From positions 1 to 46,059 of the forward strand of contig DATGJP010000070.1 in assembly GCA_035295125.1 (NCBI GenBank): a stretch of DNA of 46,059 nucleotides, given 5' to 3'. Positions 1-9,152 of this stretch are shown piece after piece. The first letter of the stretch is position 1. Each line of letters starts with the position of its first letter. The notes beneath the pieces are model-generated. The model was not told the origin of the DNA. It did not search any database and worked only from the letters and a program-made list of their open reading frames with translations. This DNA comes from JAICMB01 sp035295125 (GTDB taxonomy: Bacteria; Acidobacteriota; Terriglobia; Bryobacterales; Bryobacteraceae). Position numbers and translations under genes: made by a program.

Positions 1-1
1 C

Positions 2-271
2 ATGCAAACCGTTGAATTCCAGCAGGCGCTGGAACAGCTCATCCAAACGGCTCAGGAGCAGCCCACAGCGATCATGTGCGCCGAAGCCGTCGAGTGGCGC
101 TGTCACCGCTCTCTGGTTTCGGACGCCCTCCTGGTCCGCGGCGTCGACGTCCGCCATATCCATGACGCCTCCACCCCCAAGCCCCACCGGCTCACATCGT
201 TTGCCCAGGTGCGCGGGACCACGGTGACATATCCATCACCCGATCCCCAGCAGCATTTAGAATATGACTGA
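2..271 (+). CDS. DUF488 family protein, C-terminal part (5' end outside window)
   Basis: This is the last 89 residues of a DUF488-type protein. The stretch AIMCAEAVEWRCHRSLVSDA is the hallmark of the C-terminal half of this small family, in which a conserved Cys and the WRCHR motif sit near a proposed active site. Full-length members are usually 150-190 residues, so roughly the first half lies before the window, and the ATG at position 2 is probably an internal Met. The biochemical role of the family is not settled. The gene ends 3 bp before the start of the histone-deacetylase-fold gene on the same strand, so the two are probably cotranscribed. The family call is from motif recognition; a specific function is not claimed. 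Confidence 0.8.
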   Translation: MQTVEFQQALEQLIQTAQEQPTAIMCAEAVEWRCHRSLVSDALLVRGVDVRHIHDASTPKPHRLTSFAQVRGTTVTYPSPDPQQHLEYD

Positions 272-274
272 GGC

Positions 275-1204
275 ATGACCACCGCCCTCCTCGCCGACCC
301 GGTTTACAAAGAGCATTACACCGGCCCTGGCCACCCCGAACGGCCCGAGCGTTTCGACGCCGTGGTGACTGCCCTGCAGGGACTGCCGCTGGCGCACGTC
401 GAGTCTCGTCCGGCTACAATCGACGAGATTACGCTCTGCCACAGCCCGAGATATGTTCAGACGGTCCAGCGCGACGTCGCCTCTGGTTATGGGACCCTAA
501 GCACCGGCGACACGACCATCAGCGCCGGCTCCGCGGAAGTCGCCTTGCGCGCCGTGGGAGGCGTGCTCAACGCCGTCGACGCGGTGATGTCCCGCGGCGC
601 CTCAAACGCCTTCTGCGTCGTTCGCCCGCCCGGCCACCATGCCACTCCTGATCGCGGGATGGGCTTCTGCATCTTCAATAACGTGGCGATCGGCGCCCGC
701 TATGCCCAGAAGAAACACGGCGCCGAGCGCGTCCTGATTGTCGATTGGGACGTGCACCATGGGAACGGTACCCAGGACATTTTCTACGGCGACGGATCCG
801 TGCTTTTCTTCAGTACGCACCAATATCCCTGGTATCCCGGAACCGGCGCTGCCGACGAGAGCGGTTATGGCGAGGGTGAGGGTTGCACCATCAACTGCCC
901 GTTTCCGGCCAACACCGGCCGCGACGGAATACTGGCCGCTTTTCGAGACCGCCTGCTCCCCGCAGTCGACGAGTTCAACCCTGATCTCGTCCTTTTGTCG
1001 GCGGGCTTTGATTCCCGGGCCGGCGATCCGCTCGGCCGTTTCTATCTCACCGACGAGGATTTCGTGGAAATGACAAAGCTGATGCTTGATGTCGCCGACC
1101 GTCATGCCGGCGGCCGTCTCGTTTCGGTTTTGGAAGGCGGCTACAGCCTTACCGGGGTCTCTTCCGCGGCACGCTGCCACGTGGAAACGTTGCTGCAAAC
1201 CTGA
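275..1204 (+). CDS. Histone deacetylase family protein (AcuC/HDAC-like Zn amidohydrolase)
   Basis: A 309-residue, full-length class II-type HDAC-fold protein, predicted to remove acyl groups from protein lysines or polyamines in the cytoplasm with a catalytic Zn2+. It has the N-terminal TGPGHPERPERF motif, the His-His pair near residue 122 (PGHHATPDRGMGFC), the metal-binding DWDVHHGNGTQ near 155-165, SAGFDSRAGDPLG near 241 and the closing LEGGYSL near 287. All expected zinc and proton-relay positions look present. The ATG 3 bp after the DUF488 stop gives the expected family N-terminus. Its last 64 bp overlap the 3' end of the convergent HEAT/VWA gene. The physiological substrate cannot be told from sequence. 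Confidence 0.92.
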   Translation: MTTALLADPVYKEHYTGPGHPERPERFDAVVTALQGLPLAHVESRPATIDEITLCHSPRYVQTVQRDVASGYGTLSTGDTTISAGSAEVALRAVGGVLNAVDAVMSRGASNAFCVVRPPGHHATPDRGMGFCIFNNVAIGARYAQKKHGAERVLIVDWDVHHGNGTQDIFYGDGSVLFFSTHQYPWYPGTGAADESGYGEGEGCTINCPFPANTGRDGILAAFRDRLLPAVDEFNPDLVLLSAGFDSRAGDPLGRFYLTDEDFVEMTKLMLDVADRHAGGRLVSVLEGGYSLTGVSSAARCHVETLLQT

Positions 1205-3012
1205 CCGGGGGTGTCCGTAATAGGCATCGGCCGCGACTCCTCGCCGTAGGCCTCGGGTGTGAAGATCTGGAGTTTCGCCATCTGCGCCAGCGGATCCGCC
1301 GGCCGGAACCGCACCCGGAAAGAATGAATCAACGCAGCATACAGATCATGCAACAGGTCGGGAATCTCCCCGGTGGATGTGCAGACCAGCAGATTTCCCG
1401 ATGTTTGCGAACACACGCGCCGCATCACTGGACTTGGCGACGTCGTAAGGATGTGCACGATCACTCCCGCTGATTTTGCAGCCGCGATCTCAGGCTCCAA
1501 CGAAGATTGCAGCGTATCCGCCGCCGATGACAGGATCAGGACGACATGCCGCGAGCCGCGCGCCGGTATCGCCAGGTCGATGAGAGCACGCAGCGCCTGC
1601 GTGGGATGCGTCGCGCAGCTCATTCGTCTCCCCGGAGAACCTGCGGCTTCCTCAATCGCCGTGCGATCCGTGGTGAATCGCATGCTCAGGCCTAAAAGAT
1701 CGACATCCTCCGCCGTCAGCACTGAGGTAAGACTCCCGAAAACGCCATGGGCAAGCGATACGGGGGCCGGCTCGACGGGAGGCGCCGGCGTCGGTGCCCC
1801 TCGTGGCCCACGCAGGTACTTCATGACCATCCAACTGTCGAACCGCCGCTTATTCCGCATGGCACGCTCTACGGCTCGTTCCAGCACATCCTGCTCGGGG
1901 CTCGCCCGTTCCAGGATGCGGGACATTCCGAGTGCGATGCTCAGGGGATCTTTACGGGGTTGCTCCACTTCGTAATCGTGAATGATATGTCCGTCGGCCC
2001 ATATGGCGAAGTTGGTCGGCAGAAGGATTAAGGCCTCCTGGCGCGGACGAGGCCGTATGCCGGCGGTGATTTCATGCCACCCGTCTTCCCCCACTTTCAC
2101 TTCACTCAAAAAGAGACGAATGGGCGGCGAACCGTGCCGCTTTGCGGCGGCTTGCTTCAACTTGGCAATTGCCAGCATCGCGTTGCTGCGCGTGTCCTGC
2201 GTCGACTCGCTAATCATGTGCCCGAGCGTGGGCAGGTAACGCGGATCGCCGGTTTCCCCCATTACCCAGGCTCCAGTGGCACGAAATTTCTGCTGCCCAT
2301 GACTCGCAAGGTGCTCAATTGCGCGAACCGACCCTGGATCTCCCAACCGGTAGAGTCCAAGCAGAGCGTTCCCGACTACGCGGTTGTCCTCATCGGAAAC
2401 CGCGCTCCACATCACCCCCCGGCTGCCTTCGGTATCCACCCCCCACAGCGACTCCACAGCATTCGCGCGCACCCGGGGATCGGCCTCCACCATCTGCTCC
2501 TCAACCCACTTGTGGTTCTTGTTATTGCGCCCCACTAATAACGCTGCTTTGGAGCGGACGCGTGGGTTCGGATGATGCAGCAATTGGGTCATCACAGGCA
2601 AAATGCGGCCTCCGTCCGAGATCTCGGCCATGACCTCGATCCAGCGAACGCCCGCGGCACTGCTGGCAGCCTCCTCCAATTGCTGCCGATCCTCCACCTT
2701 GTGCCCCAGAAAATTCCGCAACAGCCGTATGTCGAAAGTTGGGTCCACATGCTTCAAGTACTTCGCGATAGCCGACGCCTCCGGCAGGGTGAACATCGTG
2801 GGGTCGCAGAGCGGTTTCGGCAGTAGCCCATTGCTGAGGAGCAAGGTGAGCATGTAGTGATAACCGGGCGAGTCGTCCCCGGCGCGCAGTAGGGGAAGTG
2901 CGGCGTGAAAGAACCCCTCCCGGTCCCTCTCGATGAGTGCTCTCATCAGTTTGGCAGCGCCCGGAGGGTTCGCCGCAAAATCCTTCACGACTTTGTGGAC
3001 GGCCGATTCCAT
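1141..3012 (-). CDS. HEAT-repeat protein with degenerate C-terminal VWA-like domain
   Basis: A 623-residue protein of unknown function. The N-terminal half carries HEAT-like helical repeats (about residues 120-290, for example HPNPRVRSKAALLVG, ADPRVRANAVESLWG and STQDTRSNAMLAIAKL), a protein-interaction scaffold. The C-terminal part (about 430-600) resembles the second half of acidobacterial VWFA-related domains: HVVLILSSAADT, AAKSAGVIVHIL, then a LLHDLYAALIHSFRVRFRP tail. A clear DxSxS metal site (MIDAS) is not visible. No signal peptide is seen. The start is supported by AAGGA about 7 nt upstream. The gene lies 176 bp downstream of the di-heme peroxidase on the same strand and may belong to that transcript. 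Its 3' end overlaps the HDAC-fold gene tail to tail. Confidence 0.75.
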   Translation of the reverse strand: MESAVHKVVKDFAANPPGAAKLMRALIERDREGFFHAALPLLRAGDDSPGYHYMLTLLLSNGLLPKPLCDPTMFTLPEASAIAKYLKHVDPTFDIRLLRNFLGHKVEDRQQLEEAASSAAGVRWIEVMAEISDGGRILPVMTQLLHHPNPRVRSKAALLVGRNNKNHKWVEEQMVEADPRVRANAVESLWGVDTEGSRGVMWSAVSDEDNRVVGNALLGLYRLGDPGSVRAIEHLASHGQQKFRATGAWVMGETGDPRYLPTLGHMISESTQDTRSNAMLAIAKLKQAAAKRHGSPPIRLFLSEVKVGEDGWHEITAGIRPRPRQEALILLPTNFAIWADGHIIHDYEVEQPRKDPLSIALGMSRILERASPEQDVLERAVERAMRNKRRFDSWMVMKYLRGPRGAPTPAPPVEPAPVSLAHGVFGSLTSVLTAEDVDLLGLSMRFTTDRTAIEEAAGSPGRRMSCATHPTQALRALIDLAIPARGSRHVVLILSSAADTLQSSLEPEIAAAKSAGVIVHILTTSPSPVMRRVCSQTSGNLLVCTSTGEIPDLLHDLYAALIHSFRVRFRPADPLAQMAKLQIFTPEAYGEESRPMPITDTPGQVCSNVSTWQRAAEETPVRL

Positions 3013-3188
3013 CTGTATTCCTTATCGGCGCAAGAGCGCCATTTCGCTATCACCCTCTGGGGGGTACCGTCTTAAAGAATTTGGAGAATGTGGAAGGGTG
3101 GCGCAGGCCTTCAGGCTGCCTCTGGATCTCACCAGGAACGCACGGGTGGGTTCGCATGCCTCGTGGCGAAACCATAACCGCCTACCTC

Positions 3189-4322
3189 TTACCAGGGGTT
3201 CGAAAACCGCCGGTCCCGCAAAACCGCCTCGTCCGTCAAAGCTTTTAGAAACTCAATCAGGTCCTCGCGATCCCGAGGCGACAGCACGAATCCGCCCACC
3301 AACGGGTCTTTGTTCGGATTGTCGTGCCCCACTCCCGCATGCGGTCCTGAAGAAATGTTTCGGCCACCCGCTGCGTAATGATCCAGCACCCCCGCTAAGG
3401 TCGCAATGCTTCCGTCGTGCATGTAAGGGCCGGTCAGCGCGATATTGCGCAGCGTCGGCGCCTTGTACTTTCCCACGTCCGTCGGATCGCGCGTGAACTC
3501 GAAGGTGCCCAGGTTGGGCTGCGGATAGGAAAATGCACCCGCAATGTTATACAACCCGGTATTGTGGAATTCCGGCGCTCGCGGAACGCGTGTCTCGGTA
3601 ACAGTGTTGCCACTGAAATTAAAGCCGCTGTGACATCGGAAACACGACAGCGGCTGGCTGAAAAAGAGAACCTCGCCCCGCTTGGCAAACTCCGATATGG
3701 CGCTATCGTCGCGATCGAAATGGTAGCGGTCCCAGGGCGAGCGCCCTGAAATGATACTGCGCTCGAAACAGGCAATCGCCTTCACCACGTTCGTGATGGT
3801 AAACGGGTCGGCCGCGCCGGAAAAGGCACTTCGGAACAGATCCTGGTACCTGCCATCCGAGCGCAGTGCGGACAAGAATCCGTCGTCTTTCTTCAAACCC
3901 AGCTCAATGGGATGCTCGCCATACATGGGCGTCAGAGCCTGATCCTCCAACTCGCGAACCGTCGGATTCCCCCAGGTCAAAACGGCGCTGTAGGCGACAT
4001 TCACGAGGCTCATTGCGCCTCGCGAATGCCGTTCTCCGGTCGCGCCGACCGAGACCGCACGCCCGTCCGTAAAGGCGAGCTGCTGTTTGTGACAGGTCGC
4101 ACAGGAGCCCTTCCCGTTCACCGACATTCGCGAATCATAAAAGAGGTAGCGCCCAAGCTCCACCTTCGCCGCGGTCATCGGATTTTCCGCTGGAACCCGC
4201 GGCTTGGGGAACCCCTTGGGAAGGTTCCAGGGGTAGGCGTCTACGGAATCCTGACCGACCGCCAAACCGCACGCCAGTCTTATCAGCAGGAACCCGCTAA
4301 GATACTGCACTCTGCCGGCCAC
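3189..4322 (-). CDS. Di-heme cytochrome c peroxidase family protein (MauG/MbnH-like)
   Basis: A 377-residue secreted protein with an N-terminal hydrophobic signal (cleavage likely after ACGLAVGQ) and two c-type heme motifs, CATCHK near residue 72 and CFRCH near 225. These mark the bacterial di-heme peroxidase superfamily, which includes CcpA, MauG and MbnH. Stretches such as DGRAVSVGATGERHSRGAMS, LTWGNPTVRELEDQAL and GPYMHDGSIATL are typical. Members use the heme pair to reduce peroxide or to oxidise residues of a partner protein in the periplasm. Translation starts at a GTG directly abutting the TAG stop of the upstream molybdopterin-fold gene, so the two are coupled. No MbnP-like partner is seen, so peroxidase versus protein-modifying activity stays open. 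Confidence 0.85.
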   Translation of the reverse strand: MAGRVQYLSGFLLIRLACGLAVGQDSVDAYPWNLPKGFPKPRVPAENPMTAAKVELGRYLFYDSRMSVNGKGSCATCHKQQLAFTDGRAVSVGATGERHSRGAMSLVNVAYSAVLTWGNPTVRELEDQALTPMYGEHPIELGLKKDDGFLSALRSDGRYQDLFRSAFSGAADPFTITNVVKAIACFERSIISGRSPWDRYHFDRDDSAISEFAKRGEVLFFSQPLSCFRCHSGFNFSGNTVTETRVPRAPEFHNTGLYNIAGAFSYPQPNLGTFEFTRDPTDVGKYKAPTLRNIALTGPYMHDGSIATLAGVLDHYAAGGRNISSGPHAGVGHDNPNKDPLVGGFVLSPRDREDLIEFLKALTDEAVLRDRRFSNPW

Positions 4323-4832
4323 CTACTTCTGCAATCTCACGAGCTCCAGAGTCTCCAGCATACGCACCGACCGCGCCCCGGCCTTGTCGTTCGCGCAAAC
4401 GAGCCGGAACGGGCCCTGGTAGCCGAAGAGAGGCTTGCCGTCACGCTTGTCGGCAATGATGATCGACTCGTTGCCGAAGTCCGCGTCCAGTTCCCCCAGG
4501 GAGAAAAGAACCTGATAGCCGTCATGAGCCCTGGCGAGCACGTAGCTCGCGAGCGCCTTTCCGCGCAGGTCCTTCCCCAGCGGCACCCCCGCGCGCTTCA
4601 GGATCTCGCGCAGCGGGACCCCTTCGTACTTCACTTTCGTGCCGTCCTGATCGGCCACCGCCATGGTCTGACGCGGCATTCCGGCCAGATCGTCCGCTCT
4701 TAACGTCAGGGGCGCGGGGACATCTCCACGGACCATGAGTTCAGCAGCCGGCGCATTCGCAGAACCGGTTTGGGCCGCGGCGCTGCCGACCGCTACGAGT
4801 ACGGCTATGAGTAGTTCAAAAATGTAACGCAT
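4323..4832 (-). CDS. Exported oxidoreductase molybdopterin-binding-fold protein
   Basis: A 169-residue protein with a clear signal peptide (hydrophobic core followed by SAAAQT) and one domain of the sulfite-oxidase/YedY molybdopterin-binding fold. Recognisable parts are the GDVPAPLTLRADDLAGMPR opening, YEGVPLREILKRAGV, and the closing YQGPFRLVCANDKAGARSVR followed by a LETLELVRL strand. Compared with catalytic members (250 residues or more) it is a short stand-alone form. The canonical cofactor-binding Cys in the middle is not apparent; the only Cys is in RLVCAND, so it may not bind molybdenum. It is immediately followed, with no gap, by the di-heme peroxidase, suggesting a paired periplasmic redox function. 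It is transcribed divergently from the Oar-like receptor. Confidence 0.72.
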   Translation of the reverse strand: MRYIFELLIAVLVAVGSAAAQTGSANAPAAELMVRGDVPAPLTLRADDLAGMPRQTMAVADQDGTKVKYEGVPLREILKRAGVPLGKDLRGKALASYVLARAHDGYQVLFSLGELDADFGNESIIIADKRDGKPLFGYQGPFRLVCANDKAGARSVRMLETLELVRLQK

Positions 4833-4941
4833 AAGTGGCGAAGTCGTGTGAACAGGTACACGATCCAGCCACAGTGTACACCAGCGAGCCTCTGCCGTAA
4901 TAGTCTCGTATGCGTTACATTGATAGCTTTACAAGACATTC

Positions 4942-7900
4942 ATGAGCCTGAAACGACTGCCCCTCGCTCTCGCCATCCCCTTAGCCGTTTCGTTGCCCTG
5001 CTTCGGACAGGCCGGCAAAGCCGAACTCTTCGGCGCCATCCTGGATCCGCAGGGCCTTGCTGTAAGCGCCGCTAAAGTCACCGCCACTGATCCGGCCACC
5101 GGAGCGCACTTCGACGTCGACACAGACGAGCGCGGCAGCTATCATCTTCTGGGTTTGGCCGCGGGTCGCTACGTTCTCACGGTGGGAAAGCCCGGATTCC
5201 GTCCTTTTCGCCAGGAAGGGATTACGCTGCGCATCGGCGATCAGACGCGTCTCGACGTCAGGCTCGAAGTGGGGCAAACCTCGCAGTCGGTGGAAGTGAA
5301 AGCCGAAGCTACGCTGCTCGAAACCGCGAATGGGTCGGTAAACTATCACGTTAGCCAGCCGCAGCTTGAAACGCTGCCCCTCGACGGCCGCAACTTCATT
5401 CCGCTCGTCGCGCTCTCGCCCGGAGTAGCGCTGCCGGGCGGAGGATCGCTCCTGCCCCGCATCAATGGAAGCCGACCCCGCACTAACGAATACCTTTACG
5501 ACGGCATCAGCGTCCTGCAGCCCGAGCCCGGGCAGGTAGCCTTTTACCCCATCATCGACGCCATGGAGGAATTCCGCCTGAATATTAACGCCTACTCTCC
5601 CGAGTACGGACGATCGAATGGCGGCACGGTCATGGTCATCGGCAAGTCCGGCAGCAACGAATTTCACGGCACGCTCTTCGAGTTTCTACGCAATGAGGAC
5701 CTGAACGCCAGAAACTATTTCGCGCAGCCCGGTCCGCGCCCGGAGTTTCGCCGCAACCAATATGGCCTGACAGTCGGTGGGCCGATCCGTAAGAACCGCA
5801 CCTTTTTCTTTGCCGATTGGCAGGGAACCCGGCTGCGCACCGGCATCACACGCCAAAGCGTCGTTCCCACCCTGGCGCAACGCAGCGGAATTTTTACGAC
5901 AACCATCTACGATCCCAACACCTCGCCGCGAGTCGCGTTCACAAATAACACCGTCCCATCGAACCGAGTCGATCCCATCGCCCAGCAGATCCTGCAGCAC
6001 TACCCGCTGCCCAACGCCAGCGGCGCGAACAACTTCATCTTTACGGGCGTCGAGCCCGACAACCAGGACCAGTTCGATGGCCGCATCGATCACGTCTTTA
6101 ACGAAAAGCACCGCGCTTTCGTGCGGTATTCGTATCTGCGCGACGATGATACGCCCGTCCCGTTCCTGCCCGACGGAAGCGGCAACCTGACAGCGGGCGT
6201 TATCGGACACGCCATCACGCGCGGAGACGGGCTTGCGACGGAATACGACTGGACCGTCTCCCCAACCACTTTGAACCAGGCGCGTTTGGGTTACACGCGG
6301 CGCGACATCAATCAGCGATCCTTACAAGACGGCGGCATCACGGTTCCCGGCGCCCCTCAGAGCGCCTTTCCGTCGACTCTGCCGATCTTCACCGTCACAG
6401 GGTTGCAGCAGATCGGCCCGACCACGGCCGCCAACAGTAACTTCACCTCGCGCGTCACCGAATTCCTCGATACCTTCTCGACCGTGCATGGACGTCACAC
6501 CATCAAGTTCGGAACCGATCTCCGGCGCGAAGCCCTCGACATCGTTAATCCCGCGAATCCCACCGGCTCCTACGCCTTCACCACCACAGGCACGGATTCC
6601 TCCACGGGCGCCGGGGGGAATGCGCTCGCCTCGCTTTTGCTCGGACAGGTGAATGCGTTCAGCATCGATATTCAGAAGCAGGTCCTCCAGGATCGCGCCC
6701 ATATCACTGAATTCTTCGTCGGCGACGACTGGAAGGTGTCGGACCGCCTCACCCTGAATCTCGGCACCCGCTACACACTGAACTTCCCCTCCACCGAAGT
6801 CCACAACCAGACTGCGATTTTCGACCTGAATACGCAGTTGCTCGATTTCCCGCACACCGCACGCGAACTGGAGTGTTGCGATTTCGGCCCCCGCGTCGGC
6901 CTGGCGTACCGGATCGGGGATTCCTGGGTGGTTCGGTCGGGGTACGGCATGATCTGGTTTGAACAGACCGGCATCACGACGCCGTTTACTCTGCCGCAAT
7001 TCCCCTTTGTTCAGACCGTTGGGCAACAATCGCTGGACAACATCAATCCGGCGTTCGTACTGTCGAACGGCCCGACCGTCCAGGTCACAGCGCCGAATCC
7101 CAATTCAGGCCTCGGACAGGGAGTTTTCGGTGTGGATCGCAACGTCGGATCGGGCTACTCGCAGCAGTGGAATTTCACCGTGCAGAGGACGCTGGGGCGG
7201 AATCTGAATCTGGAAGCCGGTTATCTCGGATCGAAAAACAGCCACCTGGGGCTGCCGGAATGGAATCTGAACCAGGTCCCAGCCGCGGACCTGGCGATGG
7301 GCACGGCACTGACTGCGAAGGTATCCAATCCCTATTACGGCCAGATCCCGACATCGTCTTCGTTGGGCCAGCCGACCATCGCGCAACAGCAGCTTCTGCG
7401 CGCCTACCCTCGATTCACGAACGTCGCGCTCTTTCGCGATAACGTTGCCGATTCCGAATACGAAGCCCTGCAGGCAAAACTCGAAAAACGCTTCTCCAAT
7501 GGCCTGACGTTCACGTTTGCGTACACGTTCTCGAAGCTGATCGACGACGCGTCCACCTACTTCTCCCAGACCATCTTTACCGGTCCCACGCTGACCACGA
7601 TCGGAGCCGCCGACGCGTTTAACCGCAAACTCGAACGCGATGTTTCAAGTGGCGACATCCCGCGAGTGTTCTCCTCCGGCTGGGTGTATCAGATTCCTCG
7701 CTTGTGGAAGATTTCCGGTTGGGAGATTGGCGGCATCGTGCGCGTCCAGGCGGGAGACGCCGTGCCAGTGAACCAGGCGACCAACACGCTGTCAGCCTTT
7801 GGGTATGCTGTGCAGCGACCGAACCGCGTCGCCGACCCCAACGACTTCGCCACACGGAGCGCCAGTCAATGGTTTAACAAGGCAGCGTTCTCCACGGCCG

Positions 7901-8154
7901 GCCAGTTCAGCATCGGCAACACCTCGCGCAATCCGGTCCGCGGACCCGGCCTCCAGGACGCCGACCTGATGATCAGCAAGACGTTCCGCCTCACCGAGCG
8001 CTTTCTTTTCGAGTTCAGGGCGGAAGCGTTCAATGTAAGCAACACGCCTCCGCTCAACGACCCGAACGGCTCCTTTGGAAGCGCCGCCTTTGGCACCATC
8101 ACCAGCGCGGGGAATCCAAGAGACTTCGAATTCGCCGGCAAGATACGTTTTTGA
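4942..8154 (+). CDS. Oar-like TonB-dependent outer membrane receptor
   Basis: A 1070-residue outer membrane protein. The signal peptide is about residues 1-22, ending before GQAGKAELF. A carboxypeptidase-regulatory-like beta-sandwich follows (about 27-105: GAILDPQGLAVSAAKVTATD, RGSYHLLGLAAGRYVLTV). A plug domain (about 120-230) includes LPLDGRNFIPLVALSPGV and an NGGTVMVIGKSGSNEFHGTL segment, and the rest is a large beta-barrel ending in a terminal Phe as expected for outer membrane proteins. This architecture is expanded in Acidobacteriota and is thought to import polymers or large ligands using TonB energy. No substrate-specific partner lies next to it. No strong Shine-Dalgarno is visible before the ATG, but the start gives an intact signal peptide. 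A weak terminator follows. Confidence 0.9.
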   Translation: MSLKRLPLALAIPLAVSLPCFGQAGKAELFGAILDPQGLAVSAAKVTATDPATGAHFDVDTDERGSYHLLGLAAGRYVLTVGKPGFRPFRQEGITLRIGDQTRLDVRLEVGQTSQSVEVKAEATLLETANGSVNYHVSQPQLETLPLDGRNFIPLVALSPGVALPGGGSLLPRINGSRPRTNEYLYDGISVLQPEPGQVAFYPIIDAMEEFRLNINAYSPEYGRSNGGTVMVIGKSGSNEFHGTLFEFLRNEDLNARNYFAQPGPRPEFRRNQYGLTVGGPIRKNRTFFFADWQGTRLRTGITRQSVVPTLAQRSGIFTTTIYDPNTSPRVAFTNNTVPSNRVDPIAQQILQHYPLPNASGANNFIFTGVEPDNQDQFDGRIDHVFNEKHRAFVRYSYLRDDDTPVPFLPDGSGNLTAGVIGHAITRGDGLATEYDWTVSPTTLNQARLGYTRRDINQRSLQDGGITVPGAPQSAFPSTLPIFTVTGLQQIGPTTAANSNFTSRVTEFLDTFSTVHGRHTIKFGTDLRREALDIVNPANPTGSYAFTTTGTDSSTGAGGNALASLLLGQVNAFSIDIQKQVLQDRAHITEFFVGDDWKVSDRLTLNLGTRYTLNFPSTEVHNQTAIFDLNTQLLDFPHTARELECCDFGPRVGLAYRIGDSWVVRSGYGMIWFEQTGITTPFTLPQFPFVQTVGQQSLDNINPAFVLSNGPTVQVTAPNPNSGLGQGVFGVDRNVGSGYSQQWNFTVQRTLGRNLNLEAGYLGSKNSHLGLPEWNLNQVPAADLAMGTALTAKVSNPYYGQIPTSSSLGQPTIAQQQLLRAYPRFTNVALFRDNVADSEYEALQAKLEKRFSNGLTFTFAYTFSKLIDDASTYFSQTIFTGPTLTTIGAADAFNRKLERDVSSGDIPRVFSSGWVYQIPRLWKISGWEIGGIVRVQAGDAVPVNQATNTLSAFGYAVQRPNRVADPNDFATRSASQWFNKAAFSTAGQFSIGNTSRNPVRGPGLQDADLMISKTFRLTERFLFEFRAEAFNVSNTPPLNDPNGSFGSAAFGTITSAGNPRDFEFAGKIRF

Positions 8155-8242
8155 GGTCAGTAGGGTTTCGAACGGAGCAGCGGGCCTTTGGCCTGTCGCC
8201 GTGGACCTCGGATCCACCGAAAATGGATGAAAGTCAAGCTGG

Positions 8243-8268
8243 CGCAGGCGGTTTCGCCTATGCGTTTT
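8243..8268 (+). terminator. Possible intrinsic terminator after the Oar-like gene
   Basis: CGCAGGCG, loop GTTT, then CGCCTATGCG can form an 8-bp stem with a two-base bulge, followed by TTTT. It sits between the stop codon of the receptor and the 3' end of the convergent Ada-like gene. Judged by eye; no folding energy was computed. Confidence 0.4.
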
Positions 8269-8279
8269 CGGTGAGGTCA

Positions 8280-9137
8280 TCAGCGGCTCTGCCGCTCGCG
8301 GTCGATCAGTGCGCGTTTGCGCGGAAGCCCCCACCGATAGCCACCCAGCTCGCCCGTTCCCCGAATCACGCGGTGACATGGGATGACGACCGCGACCCGA
8401 TTGCTCGCACAAGCGCGCGCTACCGCCCGCGTGGCCTTCGGCTGACCGATCGCTGCCGCCACCTCGCCATACGACTGCACCTCGCCGTAGGGAATCGATT
8501 GCAGATAGTTCCATACGCGCATTTGAAACGCGGTAGCGCGGATGTCTAATGGCAAGTCGAGATGCGGCTGAGCGCCGGCCAAGTGTTTCGTCAGCGCGTC
8601 GACCCATTTCGCGAAATCGGCATGATACGGCGCCCTCATGGGTTCGAGCTGCGCCGCCGGATACTCCTTTGCCAAAGCCCCGAGTAAAGCTGCCGCGTTG
8701 TCCCCGAACTGCACAAAGCACAGCCCGCGATCAGTGGCCCCAATCATCATCAGACCCACCGGTGACTCCACCGTAACGTGGCTGATCTTCACGTCGCGGC
8801 CGCCCTGCCGGTACTGTTTCGGCGTCATGCCGAGCCGTGTATCGGCGCGCTCGTAGACGCGGCTGGAAGATCCATACCCGGCATCGTAAACCGCCTCCGT
8901 CACGTCCTTGGCGTTCTTCAGCCCGCTCTTGAGCTTCTTGAGCCGCGCCGCCTCCAGGTACTGCTTAGGAGTCAACCCGACAAGCGCCTTGAAACTCCGC
9001 TGCAAATGAAACGGGCTCAGCCTGGCCATCTTTGCGAGGTCCTCCAGCTTGAGTGCCGCCTCGCTGTTGGCTTCGATATATCGGCACAACTCGCGTACCC
9101 GCTCGGCGTTTCCGCCGTATTGTTCTGAATTCAACAT
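8280..9137 (-). CDS. AraC-type HTH / methylated-DNA--protein-cysteine methyltransferase (Ada-like)
   Basis: A 285-residue fusion. The N-terminal half (about 8-105) is an AraC-family DNA-binding domain (ALKLEDLAKMARLSPFHLQR, then GLTPKQYLEAARL). The C-terminal half is an O6-alkylguanine-DNA methyltransferase with the active-site VVIPCHRVIRG (Cys near residue 250), the preceding TRAVARACASNRVA, and GGYRWGLPRKRALIDRE. It matches E. coli Ada without the first, Cys4 zinc-binding phosphotriester-repair domain, so methyl transfer would be confined to the C-terminal Cys. GGAG lies about 7 nt upstream of the ATG. It is the last gene of a leftward operon, 15 bp after a 2OG-Fe(II) oxygenase. An alkylation-repair role with autoregulation is known for the family; control of its neighbours is inferred. 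Confidence 0.88.
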   Translation of the reverse strand: MLNSEQYGGNAERVRELCRYIEANSEAALKLEDLAKMARLSPFHLQRSFKALVGLTPKQYLEAARLKKLKSGLKNAKDVTEAVYDAGYGSSSRVYERADTRLGMTPKQYRQGGRDVKISHVTVESPVGLMMIGATDRGLCFVQFGDNAAALLGALAKEYPAAQLEPMRAPYHADFAKWVDALTKHLAGAQPHLDLPLDIRATAFQMRVWNYLQSIPYGEVQSYGEVAAAIGQPKATRAVARACASNRVAVVIPCHRVIRGTGELGGYRWGLPRKRALIDRERQSR

Positions 9138-9152
9138 GTCTCGTCTCCTCGT

